A stretch of DNA of 64,000 nucleotides, taken from contig JADJLL010000007.1 of NCBI GenBank assembly GCA_016710095.1, forward strand, positions 124,001-188,000, written 5' to 3'. How positions within the stretch are numbered: position 1 is the first letter of the stretch; every line of letters begins with the position of its first letter. Source of the DNA: Candidatus Eiseniibacteriota bacterium (GTDB taxonomy: Bacteria; Eisenbacteria; RBG-16-71-46). Under the pieces are notes generated by a model, which was not told the origin of the DNA, did not search any database, and saw only the letters and a program-made list of their open reading frames with translations. Positions 30,656 through 39,157 of this stretch are shown piece by piece. The position numbers were made by a program, and so were the translations under genes.

Positions 30656-31944
30656 CCCGACGCCTTGATGCCGCCGAACGGCAGCCGCGGATCGGACTTC
30701 ACCATGCCATTCACGAACACGGCGCCGGCGCGAATCTCGCGCGCGAGCGCTTCGCCCTTCGCCGCATCGCGCGTCCAGACGCTCGCTCCGAGACCGAAGC
30801 GCGTGAGGTTCGCGAGCCGCACCGCGTCCGCCGCGTCGCGCGCCACCGTGATGGGCGCGAGCGGGCCGAACGTCTCCTCGTCGAACGCGGCCATGCCGGG
30901 CGTGACGTTCCCGAGCACCGTCGGCGCGTAGAACCAGCCCGGGCCGTCGAGCCGCCGTCCGCCCTCGAGCAGCACGGCGCCCGCGGCGAGCGTGCGCCGC
31001 ACCTGGTCGTCGAGGTCGTCGACGAACTCCGGCCGCGCGAGCGGGCCGACCTGCGTCGCGCGGTCGAGCGGATCGCCCACGACGAGCGCGCGCGTGCGTT
31101 CGACGAACGCGCGCGTGAACGCTTCGGCGACCGGCGCCTCGACCACGAAGCGCTTGGCCGCGATGCACGACTGACCGTTGTTCTGCACGCGCGCGGTGAC
31201 CGCGACGGCGGCGGCCTCGTCGACGTTCGCGTCCGCGAGCACGACGAACGGATCGGAGCCGCCGAGTTCGAGCACGGCTTTCTTGAGCGCGGCGCCGGCG
31301 GTGGCCGCGACCTGGCGGCCCGCCGCCTCGCTGCCGGTGAGCGTCACCGCGGCGACCGCGTCGTGCGCGATCAGCGCGGCGGCGCCGCTCGCGGGCACGA
31401 GCAGCGTCGAGAACACGCCTTCGTGCGCGCCGGCCTCGCGCAGCAGCGACTCGATCGCGAGCGCGACGCCCGGCACGTTGGACGCGTGCTTGAGCGCGAC
31501 CGCGTTGCCCGCCATGAGCGCGGGCGCGGCGGCGCGGAAGACCTGCCAGTAAGGAAAGTTCCACGGCATGATCGCGAGCAGCACGCCGAGCGGTTCGCAG
31601 CGCGTGCCGCTGCGCGTGGCGTCGGTGGCCACGGCTTCGTCGGCGAGCAAACGTTCGGCGTGCTCGGCGTACCACTCGCACACCCACGCGCACTTCTCGA
31701 CTTCGCCCTCGGCCTGCGCGATCGGCTTGCCCATCTCGAGCGTGGCGAGGCGCGCGAGCGACGGCGCGCGCTCGCGCAGCAGCGCCGCGGTGCGCGACAT
31801 CACGGCCGCGCGTGCGGCGAACGAAAGCGCGGCCCACGCGGGCTGCGCGGTGGCGGCGCGGTCGAGGCAAGCAGCGGCGTCGGCGGGAGAGTGCCCGGCG
31901 TATTCCTGCACGAGCTGCCCGGTGGCGGGATGAACGGAGCGCAT
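30580..31944 (-). CDS. NAD(P)-dependent aldehyde dehydrogenase, succinate-semialdehyde type
   Basis: A 454-residue ALDH-superfamily enzyme that oxidises an aldehyde to its acid. The catalytic Cys260 is in NNGQSCIAAKRF, the general-base Glu226 in LELGGSDPF, and PWNFPYWQV is at about 127-135. The short length, NNGQSC and PFGGIKASGYGRELA near the end favour the succinate-semialdehyde (Sad/GabD) subgroup; the substrate is not proven. ATG 31944 starts a normal N-terminus (RSVHPATGQLV). The radical SAM gene lies 25 nt upstream on the same strand, and the gene converges with GH57. Confidence 0.9.
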   Translation of the reverse strand: MRSVHPATGQLVQEYAGHSPADAAACLDRAATAQPAWAALSFAARAAVMSRTAALLRERAPSLARLATLEMGKPIAQAEGEVEKCAWVCEWYAEHAERLLADEAVATDATRSGTRCEPLGVLLAIMPWNFPYWQVFRAAAPALMAGNAVALKHASNVPGVALAIESLLREAGAHEGVFSTLLVPASGAAALIAHDAVAAVTLTGSEAAGRQVAATAGAALKKAVLELGGSDPFVVLADANVDEAAAVAVTARVQNNGQSCIAAKRFVVEAPVAEAFTRAFVERTRALVVGDPLDRATQVGPLARPEFVDDLDDQVRRTLAAGAVLLEGGRRLDGPGWFYAPTVLGNVTPGMAAFDEETFGPLAPITVARDAADAVRLANLTRFGLGASVWTRDAAKGEALAREIRAGAVFVNGMVKSDPRLPFGGIKASGYGRELAGAGIREFVNLKTVWVREA

Positions 31945-31969
31945 GGCGCGGACGATGCCGCAGCGACGG

Positions 31970-32890
31970 CTACAGCGCCAGTCCGAGCTGCTCGGCGAAC
32001 GTGGGCGGCTCGGGCTCGGGCACGTGTTCGGCCTCGATCGGATCGGGCGCGCCGGCGCGGCGTGGCGTGTCGCGCCGAAGTTCCGCCACGCGCGCGAGCA
32101 CGGGCGCGCTCACGCGCTTCGGCAGGTGCGCGCGGCCGGCGTAGAGCGCTTCGAGCCGCGCGCGTTCCTCGGGCCACACCGCGTCGAGCGTCGCGAGGAA
32201 ATGCTCGCGCGTGCCGGCCTGCAGGTAGAGCAGGCCCGCCCAGACGCTCGTCGCTCCGGCGTCGCGGGCCGCGCGCACGACGTTCGCGAGCGACTCCGGC
32301 CGGTCCGAAAGTCCGGGCAGCAGCGGCGCCATCGCCACGCGCACGCGAATCCCCGCGTCGGCGAGCAGGCGCACCGCGCGCAGCCGTGCTGCCGGCGGCG
32401 CGGTGCCCGGTTCGGTGACGCGCCAGAGATCGGGATCGAGCGTCGGGATCGACACGTCCACGGTGACGCGCGCGCGTCGCGAGCCTTCGGCGAGCACGTC
32501 GCGGTCGCGGACGACCAGCGGCCCGCGCGTGATGATGCCGAACGGATTGCCGCGCTCGACGAACGCCTCGAGGCACGCGCGCGTGAGCCGTCGCGAGCCC
32601 TCGATCGGCTGGTACGGATCGGTGGCCGCGCCGACCACGACGACCTCGCGCGCCCAGGACGGGCGGGCCAGTTCGCGGCGCAGCACCTCGGCGACGTTCG
32701 GCTTGATGCGCACGCGCCGTCCGTAGGCGTCGCCCGAGGGACGGTCGGCGCGGCGCTCGAACGAGCGCACGTAGCAGAACGTGCAGCGGTGCGCGCAGCC
32801 CATGTACGGGTTGAGCGTCCACTCGAAGGGCATGCCCTCGACGTGGTTGAGCGCGGATCGGCACGGCTGGTCGAAGTACTCGGGGCGCAT
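31970..32890 (-). CDS. SPL-like radical SAM protein (PA0069 family)
   Basis: A 306-residue radical SAM protein of the group annotated 'PA0069 family', related to spore photoproduct lyase. The iron-sulfur cysteines are Cys32, Cys36 and Cys39 (CAHRCTFCY). NPYMGC precedes them, and VVVGAATDPYQPIE is the conserved second motif. The reaction is unknown; DNA repair is a guess from the relationship to SPL. ATG 32890 gives the family start (MRPEYFDQP). A 14-bp palindrome lies 31 nt upstream of the ATG. It reads into the aldehyde dehydrogenase gene after 25 nt, so they may be one unit. Confidence 0.85.
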   Translation of the reverse strand: MRPEYFDQPCRSALNHVEGMPFEWTLNPYMGCAHRCTFCYVRSFERRADRPSGDAYGRRVRIKPNVAEVLRRELARPSWAREVVVVGAATDPYQPIEGSRRLTRACLEAFVERGNPFGIITRGPLVVRDRDVLAEGSRRARVTVDVSIPTLDPDLWRVTEPGTAPPAARLRAVRLLADAGIRVRVAMAPLLPGLSDRPESLANVVRAARDAGATSVWAGLLYLQAGTREHFLATLDAVWPEERARLEALYAGRAHLPKRVSAPVLARVAELRRDTPRRAGAPDPIEAEHVPEPEPPTFAEQLGLAL

Positions 32891-32920
32891 GGCCGCGCAG
32901 GATGCCGAATCGGTCGTTCA

Positions 32921-32934
32921 TGCACAAGTGTGCA
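32921..32934. promoter_or_regulatory. 14-bp inverted repeat upstream of the radical SAM gene
   Basis: TGCACAAGTGTGCA has 6-bp arms (TGCACA/TGTGCA) around AG. It is centred about 37 nt before the ATG of the SPL-like gene on the minus strand, at a typical operator distance. It could be a LexA-like or other dimeric site. No match to a specific consensus is claimed. Confidence 0.45.
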
Positions 32935-33449
32935 GTTTGGGCGAATGCTGAGGTGCCGGGCCCAAGCGGCTGTGCCGCAGGCGCTCGGGCCTCGGCGGGA
33001 CGCGGCTCGTGCCGGAGCGCGCCGAGTCGGCCGTGCACGATAGGCCGCCTCGGCACGCGCTGGCCGGCGAGCCCGGCGGCGCCGACGCCAGCCGCCGGGT
33101 CGCCGGAGCCGCCGGACGCCGGGCCGCGCCGAACGACGGGACCGCCGGCCGCGGTCCGGGCCGCCGGGCGGCTCGAGGCTCGAGCGAGCCCGGCCAAGGC
33201 CGAGCGCCAGGCCGCGGAGCACGGCGCCTGCGAGCCGCGAGCAGGCGCGAGCGTGCGACGATTGGAGCGAGCGCGATCGCGAGATGACCAGGAAGCGGTG
33301 AAGCGGATCGCGGGAGATGTCCGCATCGAGGCGAGGCTCGAGGAAGCCTCGAGCACGTCGGCCCGGAAGGCAGCCTGAGAGGACCCGGGCCGGCTTTGCG
33401 GGGCGGCGCCGGCGCCCGCGGTTCCCAAGGCCATCCGTAATCCAAGTCG

Positions 33450-33465
33450 CATAATATGTATTATG
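33450..33465. repeat. AT-rich inverted repeat island
   Basis: CATAATATGTATTATG has 7-bp arms CATAATA/TATTATG around TG. It is the longest AT-rich run in the surrounding kilobase of about 75% GC DNA. It lies 560 nt upstream of the radical SAM ATG and about 175 nt beyond the leuS stop. A regulator site or replication/segregation element are possibilities; the function is unknown. Confidence 0.4.
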
Positions 33466-33585
33466 TAAACCCGCATCCGTGACGAGGTCCCGGGCTGCCC
33501 GCCGACCCGTCGCCGTCCTCGACTCGAACCGCCCCGGCGCCCCGCACTCCACCCGATCACGCTGCCTCGCCACCACCTCACGACT

Positions 33586-33616
33586 CGAGCCCGTCGGCTC
33601 TCGCCGTCCGGGCTCG
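33586..33616 (-). terminator. Possible leuS terminator hairpin
   Basis: CGAGCCCG (33586-33593) pairs with CGGGCTCG (33609-33616) across a 15-nt loop, 24 nt past the leuS stop on the minus strand. No T run follows, so it may be a Rho-dependent pause or only structure. Confidence 0.35.
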
Positions 33617-33639
33617 TCGTCGTGTGTGCTGCTCCCGCC

Positions 33640-36078
33640 TCAGCCCGCGACCACCACGTTCAGCAGCTTGTCCTTCACGTGGATCACCTTCTTGATCGCC
33701 CCGGCCTCGACGTACTTCTTCACGCGCTCGTCCGCGAAGGCCACCGCCTGCACGTCCTCCTGCGACGCGCCCCGCGGCAGGTCCAGCGTCGCCCGCAGCT
33801 TGCCGTTCACCTGCACGGCCACCGTCACCGTGTCCTCGACGGTCAACGCCGGGTCGAACGCCGGGAACGGCTCGTGCGCCAGCGTGTTCGTGTGTCCCAT
33901 CCGCGACCACAGCTCCTCGGCCAGGTGCGGCGCGAACGGCGCGATCACGAGCACGAACGGCTCGAGGATCTCGCGCGAGCGCGTGGTCATGGGATTGATC
34001 TCGTTCACGAACACCATCATCTGCGAGATGGCCGTGTTGAACTTGAGGTCCTCGACGTCCTGGCCGACCTTCGCGATCGTCTTGTGGAGCACGCGCATCG
34101 CCTCGATCGGCGCCGGCTCGCTCGTGAACGCGTTCGAGCCGTCCTCGTTGACGTACAGGCGCCACACGCGGTCCAGGAACCGCATGATGCCTTCCACGCC
34201 CTTCGAGCTCCACGGCTTCATGGCTTCGAGCGGCCCCATGAACATCTCGAAGATGCGCAGCGAATCGGCGCCGAACTGATCGATCATCTCGTTCGGATCG
34301 ACGACGTTGCCCCAGCGCTTCGACATCTTGCGCCCGTCCTCGCCCAGGATGATGCCCTGGTGCACGAGCTTGACGAACGGCTCGGGCGTGCTCACCACGC
34401 CGATGTCGTAGAGCACCTTGTGCCAGAAGCGCGCGTACAGCAGGTGCAGTACCGCATGCTCGGCGCCGCCCACGTACAGGTCGACCGGCATCCAGTACTT
34501 CTCCTTGGCCGGGTCGACGAGCGCGTCGGGGTTCTTCGGGTCGATGAAGCGCAGGTAGTACCAGCACGAGCCGGCCCACTGCGGCATCGTGTTCGTCTCG
34601 CGGCGCGCGGGCGCACCCGTCGCGGGATCCGTCGCCTTCAGCCACTCCTCGGCGTTCGCGAGCGGGCTCTCTCCCGTGCCCGAAGGCTTGTACTCCTTGA
34701 GGTCCGGCAGGCGCAGCGGCAGCTGGCTTTCCGGCAGCGGCCGGTGCTGGCCGTCCGTCCACACGATCGGGAACGGCTCGCCCCAGTAGCGCTGCCGCGA
34801 GAACGCCCAGTCGCGCAGCTTGTAGTTCACGGCCTTCTGCCCGAGCCCGCGCTCGGCGAGCCACGCGGTGATCTTCGGGATCGCGTCCACGGGCTTGAGC
34901 CCGTCGATCGAGAACGCGCCTCCGGGCGCGGTCGAGTTCACGATCGTGCCCTCGTCGGTCTCGGTGAACGCGGCGCCCTGCACGTCGCCGCCCGAGACGA
35001 CCTCGCGAATCGTGAGTCCGAACTCCTTCGCGAACTCCCAGTCGCGCTCGTCGTGCGCGGGCACGGCCATGATCGCGCCGGTGCCGTAGCCCATCATCAC
35101 GTAGTCGGCGATCCAGATCGGCAGCTTCTCGCCGTTCACGGGATTGATCGCGTGACCGCCGGTGAAGACGCCCGTCTTCTTCTTGTCCTGCTGGCGCTCG
35201 AGGTCGCTCTTGCGCCGCGTCGCCTCGACGTACGCGGACACGGCTTCGCGCTGCGCCGGCGTCGTGAGCACGTCGACGAGCGGATGCTCGGGCGCGAGCA
35301 CCATGTACGTCGCGCCGAACAGCGTGTCCGGGCGGGTCGTGAAGATGCGCAGGTTGCCCTTCACGCCGTCGATCGCGAAGTCCACTTCGGCGCCGGTCGA
35401 TCGCCCGATCCATTCCTTCTGCATGATGAGCGTGCCGTTGGGCCACTCGACCAGGTCGAGATCGTCGAGCAGGCGGTCGGCGTACTCGGTGATCTTCAGC
35501 ACCCACTGGCGCATCGGCTGGCGAATGACTTCGAAGCCGCCGACCTCGCTCTTGCCGTCCACGACTTCTTCGTTCGCGAGCACCGTGCCCAGCTCGGGGC
35601 ACCAGTTCACGGGGATCTCGGCGACGTACGCGAGCCCGCGCTCGTAGAGCTTGAGGAAGATCCACTGCGTCCAGCGGTAGTACGCCGGATCGGTGGTGTC
35701 GACCTCGCGGTCCCAGTCGTACGACAGCCCCGCGCGCTGCATCTGCTGGCGGAAGTTGTCGATGTTCTGCTTCGTCGTGATCGCCGGATGCACGCCGGTC
35801 TTGACCGCGTACTGCTCCGCCGGAAGCCCGAACGCGTCCCAGCCCGTGCAGTGAAGAACGTTGAAGCCCTTCATGCGCTTGTAGCGGCTGAGGATGTCCG
35901 TCGCCGTGTAGCCCTCGATGTGGCCCACGTGCAGGCCGGCGCCCGAGGGGTACGGGAACATGTCGAGGCAGTAGAACTTCGGCTTCGAGAGGTCCTCGCC
36001 GGCGGCGAAGGTCTTGTGGTCCAGCCAGTACTTCTGCCAGCGGGGTTCGACTTCGGCGAAGGGGAAACGCTTGCTCAT
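33640..36078 (-). CDS. leuS: Leucyl-tRNA synthetase
   Basis: An 812-residue class I synthetase that charges tRNA-Leu. The HIGH motif appears as HVGH (50-53) in PSGAGLHVGHIEGY, with GWDAFGLPAEQYA after it. The editing domain is in the middle. KMSKR at 584-588 is the KMSKS loop (DGRKMSKRWGNVV). The C-terminal anticodon and tRNA-binding part ends AGAIKKVIHVKDKLLNVVVAG. The length is that of bacterial LeuRS. ATG 36078 is preceded by GGAAG. The order holA-leuS, with lptE upstream, recalls the enterobacterial leuS-lptE-holA cluster, here with a different gene order. Confidence 0.97.
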   Translation of the reverse strand: MSKRFPFAEVEPRWQKYWLDHKTFAAGEDLSKPKFYCLDMFPYPSGAGLHVGHIEGYTATDILSRYKRMKGFNVLHCTGWDAFGLPAEQYAVKTGVHPAITTKQNIDNFRQQMQRAGLSYDWDREVDTTDPAYYRWTQWIFLKLYERGLAYVAEIPVNWCPELGTVLANEEVVDGKSEVGGFEVIRQPMRQWVLKITEYADRLLDDLDLVEWPNGTLIMQKEWIGRSTGAEVDFAIDGVKGNLRIFTTRPDTLFGATYMVLAPEHPLVDVLTTPAQREAVSAYVEATRRKSDLERQQDKKKTGVFTGGHAINPVNGEKLPIWIADYVMMGYGTGAIMAVPAHDERDWEFAKEFGLTIREVVSGGDVQGAAFTETDEGTIVNSTAPGGAFSIDGLKPVDAIPKITAWLAERGLGQKAVNYKLRDWAFSRQRYWGEPFPIVWTDGQHRPLPESQLPLRLPDLKEYKPSGTGESPLANAEEWLKATDPATGAPARRETNTMPQWAGSCWYYLRFIDPKNPDALVDPAKEKYWMPVDLYVGGAEHAVLHLLYARFWHKVLYDIGVVSTPEPFVKLVHQGIILGEDGRKMSKRWGNVVDPNEMIDQFGADSLRIFEMFMGPLEAMKPWSSKGVEGIMRFLDRVWRLYVNEDGSNAFTSEPAPIEAMRVLHKTIAKVGQDVEDLKFNTAISQMMVFVNEINPMTTRSREILEPFVLVIAPFAPHLAEELWSRMGHTNTLAHEPFPAFDPALTVEDTVTVAVQVNGKLRATLDLPRGASQEDVQAVAFADERVKKYVEAGAIKKVIHVKDKLLNVVVAG

Positions 36079-36177
36079 GGGCTCTTCCGGGTGAAGGTGG
36101 AGCGCGGAAGATAGCGGAAGTGCCGAGCGATCGTCACGCCTTGCGGGGCACTCGGGCGGCGCGCCACATGCAGCTCA

Positions 36178-36194
36178 CTCGGCCAGCGGCCGAG
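36178..36194 (-). terminator. Possible hairpin after holA
   Basis: CTCGGCC (36178-36184) and GGCCGAG (36188-36194) pair over 7 bp around AGC, 19 nt beyond the holA stop. There is no following T run. It sits in the 134-nt gap between holA and leuS. Confidence 0.3.
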
Positions 36195-36212
36195 CGCCTC
36201 TCCCCAGAAGTC

Positions 36213-37268
36213 TCAGGCGCCCGCGACCTCGCGCGTGGCCATCTCGAGCGCGAGCCGCACGTCGGTGCGTCCGCCCTTCCACGCCGCTTCGGCGCGGTAG
36301 ACCGCGTCGAGCCCGCGCGCGAGTCCGCGCGGATCCTTGCGGCGCCCGAGCACCGCCGAGGCTTCGCGGAACCGCGCCCAGCCGCCGAGCGCGCCGCCGA
36401 CGAGATTGGCGAGCGAGAAGAGAATGCCGCCTTCGCTCTCCCCTTCCGTGATGATGCGCCCGAGCCGCTTCGCCGCGAGCGCCACGTCGCCCTTGGCGAC
36501 CGCGACGAGATACTCGTCGAGCTCGGCGCCGACCACCGGCCGCGAGACTTCCGCGACGTCGGCCTTCGTCAGCTTGCCGGCCTTCGCGCACCACGCGGCG
36601 AGCTTGCCGAGTTCGTTGAAGAACGTCGGCGTCTCCCCTTCGCACGCCTGCACGAGCGCTTCGAGGGCGCCCGTCTCGGCGGTCAGTCCCTCGCGTTCGA
36701 GCCGGCGCCGTCCCCACGCGAGCAGGTCGGCGGAGTTCGGCGGATCGGCCTGCCAGCGCACGGCGGCGGCCGAGCGCGCCGGTGCGAGCTTCGCGCGCTC
36801 CTTGTCCGCTGCCGACTCGACGAGCACGAGGCACGAATCGCCCGCGGGGCGCGACATGCCCTCGGCGAGCGCGGCAACGCGCTTCTCGCTGCGCAGCAGG
36901 TCCTCGACGTCGAACACGATCGTGAGTTCGCGCGGCGAGAACATGGACACGTTGTGGAACGCCGCGAGGATCTCGTCGACGCCGTTCTCGCGCACCCACA
37001 GCACGCGCGCGATCGGCGCGTCCGGAACGGCCTGCGCCCAGGCGCGGCGCCACTCCGAGAGGAACGCGGCCTTCAGCGACTCGTCGTCACCCTCGATCCA
37101 GAGCGTCGAAGGGAACTTGCCCGCATACGCTCCGTCGAGCAGCGCGAAACCCCCGCTCGGCGCGACGGCCTTCGCGGCGGTGCGCTTCGCGGGCGCACCC
37201 TCACCAGCCTTCGACCGACCGGCTGAGGATTTCGTCGGAGATTTTGTCGACGGCTTCTTTTCGGGCAT
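36213..37268 (-). CDS. holA: DNA polymerase III delta subunit
   Basis: A 351-residue clamp-loader subunit that opens the beta clamp. Residues 41-350 match HolA: FALLDGAYAGKFPSTLWIEGDD, VFDVEDLLRSEKR and SCLVLVES in domain 1, and FFNELGKLAAWC (about 220-231) in the lid. The AAA-like fold lacks Walker residues, as is normal for delta. Residues 1-40 are an extra Lys/Ser/Thr/Pro-rich basic tail. ATG 37268 is the only ATG or GTG before the domain, and the first 23 codons overlap the end of the lptE-like gene by 68 nt. That overlap is unusual and is the reason for slight doubt over the start. Confidence 0.9.
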   Translation of the reverse strand: MPEKKPSTKSPTKSSAGRSKAGEGAPAKRTAAKAVAPSGGFALLDGAYAGKFPSTLWIEGDDESLKAAFLSEWRRAWAQAVPDAPIARVLWVRENGVDEILAAFHNVSMFSPRELTIVFDVEDLLRSEKRVAALAEGMSRPAGDSCLVLVESAADKERAKLAPARSAAAVRWQADPPNSADLLAWGRRRLEREGLTAETGALEALVQACEGETPTFFNELGKLAAWCAKAGKLTKADVAEVSRPVVGAELDEYLVAVAKGDVALAAKRLGRIITEGESEGGILFSLANLVGGALGGWARFREASAVLGRRKDPRGLARGLDAVYRAEAAWKGGRTDVRLALEMATREVAGA

Positions 37269-37740
37269 CGAGCGGGTCTCGCGCCTTCTGGCCGGGAACG
37301 TCCACGGTGTAGTAGTTCACCGTGCGGACGATCTCGTCGGTCCACAGCTCGCGGTTCTTGACGAGGTCCTTGAACGTGACCTGCACGCCGATCGTGATGC
37401 GGTACTCCTGCGCCTCGGAGGCGTTCGTGAACCCGAACACGGCGTTCTTGTACTGCGTCACCCGGCCGCGCACCACGCAGTTCGCGGACTTCTCGTCCAC
37501 GACCTTGAGGTGGTTGTCGCGCACGAAGCGCTGCGACACCGCGGTGGTGATCTCCTGCTCCAGCGTGTACTCGGTCGTGCCGTTCTCGAACACCGGAATC
37601 GCGACCGACTTCAGGTGCGACGGCAGCAGCGCCGGGCTGGTCGTGTAACCGCACGAGGCAAGCGAAAGCCCCGCGGCCAGCAGCGCGGCCAGCGAGGCCG
37701 CGCGAAGGGCGCGGGGCTTGCGGTCAGGCGGCGGAAGAAT
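37201..37740 (-). CDS. lptE: LptE-like LPS-assembly lipoprotein, start uncertain
   Basis: The frame encodes RKPRALRAASLAALLAAG followed by the lipobox SLASC and GYTTSPALLPSHLKSV. It continues with VFENGTTEYTLEQEITTAVSQRF, then GVQVTFKDLVKNRELW and EAVDKISDEILSRSVEGW. This is the LptE pattern: a small outer-membrane lipoprotein that plugs the LptD barrel for LPS export. No ATG, GTG or TTG lies upstream of the signal peptide in this frame. The first canonical start is GTG at 37593, inside the mature protein. ATT at 37740 is given as the start; an indel near 37720-37760 would also explain it. It is about 179 residues, next to holA and the NtrC gene. Confidence 0.7.
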   Translation of the reverse strand: MLPPPDRKPRALRAASLAALLAAGLSLASCGYTTSPALLPSHLKSVAIPVFENGTTEYTLEQEITTAVSQRFVRDNHLKVVDEKSANCVVRGRVTQYKNAVFGFTNASEAQEYRITIGVQVTFKDLVKNRELWTDEIVRTVNYYTVDVPGQKARDPLDARKEAVDKISDEILSRSVEGW

Positions 37741-39157
37741 GGGACTGGGCCTCGTCTTCCTTCGAGTGGATGGCGTAGAGCTTCATGCGGTAGCGGAGCT
37801 TGTCGCGCTTCAGGTTCAGCATCTCCGCCGTGCGGCTCTGGTTCCACTTGGTAGCATACGAGGCACGCATGATCAAGGAACGCTCGAGTTCCTCGACGAG
37901 CGGCTCGAACGGGATCCCTCCCGCCGGGATCACGCCCTGCAGGACGTCGTCCACGCGCTGGCCGAGCGAGGCCTCCGACGCGGCGCGGGCGCGCGGCGCC
38001 AGCTTGAGGTGCTGGACGTCGAGCACTTCGGCGTTCTCGAGCAGGATCGTGCGCTCGAAGAGGTTCTTCAGCTCGCGGATGTTGCCCGGCCAGGCGTACT
38101 CGACGAGCACGCGCTGCGCCGACGCCGACATCTCGCGGAACGGCTTCTTGAACTGCTTCGAGAAGCGCTCCATGAAGAGCCGCGCGAGCGGCACGACGTC
38201 CTCGTGACGGTCGCGCAGCGGCGGCACGAAGAGGGGCACGACCTTGAGGCGGTAGTACAGGTCCTCGCGGAAGCCGCCCTCGCGGACCATCTTCTCGAGG
38301 TCCTGGTTGGTCGCCGAGATGATGCGCAGGTTGACCGAGATGTCCTTCGTGCCGCCGACGCGCTTGAACGTGCGGCGCTCGAGCACGCGGAGCAGCTTCA
38401 CCTGGAGCATCGGCGCCATTTCACCGATCTCGTCGAGGAACAGCGTGCCGCCGTTCGCGAGCTCCATGAGGCCGAGCTTCTGCGCGCGCGCGTCCGTGAA
38501 CGCGCCCTTCTCGTGACCGAACAGCTCGCTCTCGAGCAGCTCGCCCGGGATCGCGGCGCAGTTGATCTCGACGAACGGCTGCGAGTGCCGCGCGCTCATC
38601 CGGTGGATGAGGTTCGCGAAGTACTCCTTGCCCGTTCCGCTCTCGCCCTCGATGAGGACGCTTGTGGTGTCGCCGCGCGCCACCTGCTCGGCGATCGCGT
38701 ACGCCTCCTGCATCGCCGGGCTCGCCGAGTGCAGGTAGTCGTCGTCGGCGAACGCCTGATGGCGCAGCCGCCGCAGTTCGAGCCAGATCTTCTGCGACTC
38801 GAGCGCGCGCGCCGCGATGGCGAGCAGTTCCTCCGCCTGGAACGGCTTCTTCACGAACCAGAACGCGCCGGCGCTCATGGCTTCGACGGCCGTCTCGAGT
38901 TCGCCGAACGCGGTCATGAGCACGACCGAAACCTCCGGCTGCAGGCGCTTCACTTCGCGCAGCAGGTCGAGGCCCGTGCCGTCCGGAAGCTTGAGATCGA
39001 AGAACGCCATGTCCGGCATGTCGCGCTCGATCGCCGCGCGCGCCTCGCGCACCGAGCCCGCGCTCGTGACCGTGTAACCGTCGTTCTCGAGGGCCTGGCA
39101 GACGAAGTGCCGGATGGAGTCCTGATCGTCCACGACCAGGATGTTGGCCTTGCTCAT
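37724..39157 (-). CDS. NtrC-family sigma-54-dependent response regulator
   Basis: A 477-residue activator. The receiver domain has phospho-acceptor Asp54 (FFDLKLPDG) and acidic residues in VVDDQD. The AAA+ domain has Walker A GESGTGKE, the sigma-54 contact loop GAFTDA in place of GAFTGA, and Walker B FLDEIGEM. A C-terminal HTH (SRTAEMLNLKRDKLRYRMKLY) binds enhancers. ATG 39157 follows GGAGG within the end of the kinase gene, and the two overlap by four bases (ATGA). The partner is the kinase at 39154-41082, so they form a two-component pair. Its targets should use sigma-54 promoters; none is seen nearby. The lptE-like gene overlaps its 3' end. Confidence 0.95.
   Translation of the reverse strand: MSKANILVVDDQDSIRHFVCQALENDGYTVTSAGSVREARAAIERDMPDMAFFDLKLPDGTGLDLLREVKRLQPEVSVVLMTAFGELETAVEAMSAGAFWFVKKPFQAEELLAIAARALESQKIWLELRRLRHQAFADDDYLHSASPAMQEAYAIAEQVARGDTTSVLIEGESGTGKEYFANLIHRMSARHSQPFVEINCAAIPGELLESELFGHEKGAFTDARAQKLGLMELANGGTLFLDEIGEMAPMLQVKLLRVLERRTFKRVGGTKDISVNLRIISATNQDLEKMVREGGFREDLYYRLKVVPLFVPPLRDRHEDVVPLARLFMERFSKQFKKPFREMSASAQRVLVEYAWPGNIRELKNLFERTILLENAEVLDVQHLKLAPRARAASEASLGQRVDDVLQGVIPAGGIPFEPLVEELERSLIMRASYATKWNQSRTAEMLNLKRDKLRYRMKLYAIHSKEDEAQSHSSAA

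Larger units (their letters stand above)
32891..33639. other. Gene-free interval between the radical SAM gene and leuS
   Basis: About 750 bp with no credible gene. Open frames here on both strands are Arg/Ala/Pro-rich shadows of very GC-rich DNA (32941-33400 is near-continuous G/C repetition of GCCGG/CGGCC-like words). It holds the palindrome at 32921-32934, an AT-rich inverted repeat at 33450-33465 and a hairpin at 33586-33616 near the leuS 3' end. Confidence 0.6.

Noticed and set aside
32902..33378. 158-codon plus-strand frame in the gap upstream of leuS
   Set aside because: Ala/Arg/Pro/Ser-rich, no Shine-Dalgarno sequence and no recognised domain.
33479..34279. Plus-strand open frame beginning near the leuS 3' end
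   Set aside because: Antisense to leuS, with no motif and composition of a shadow.
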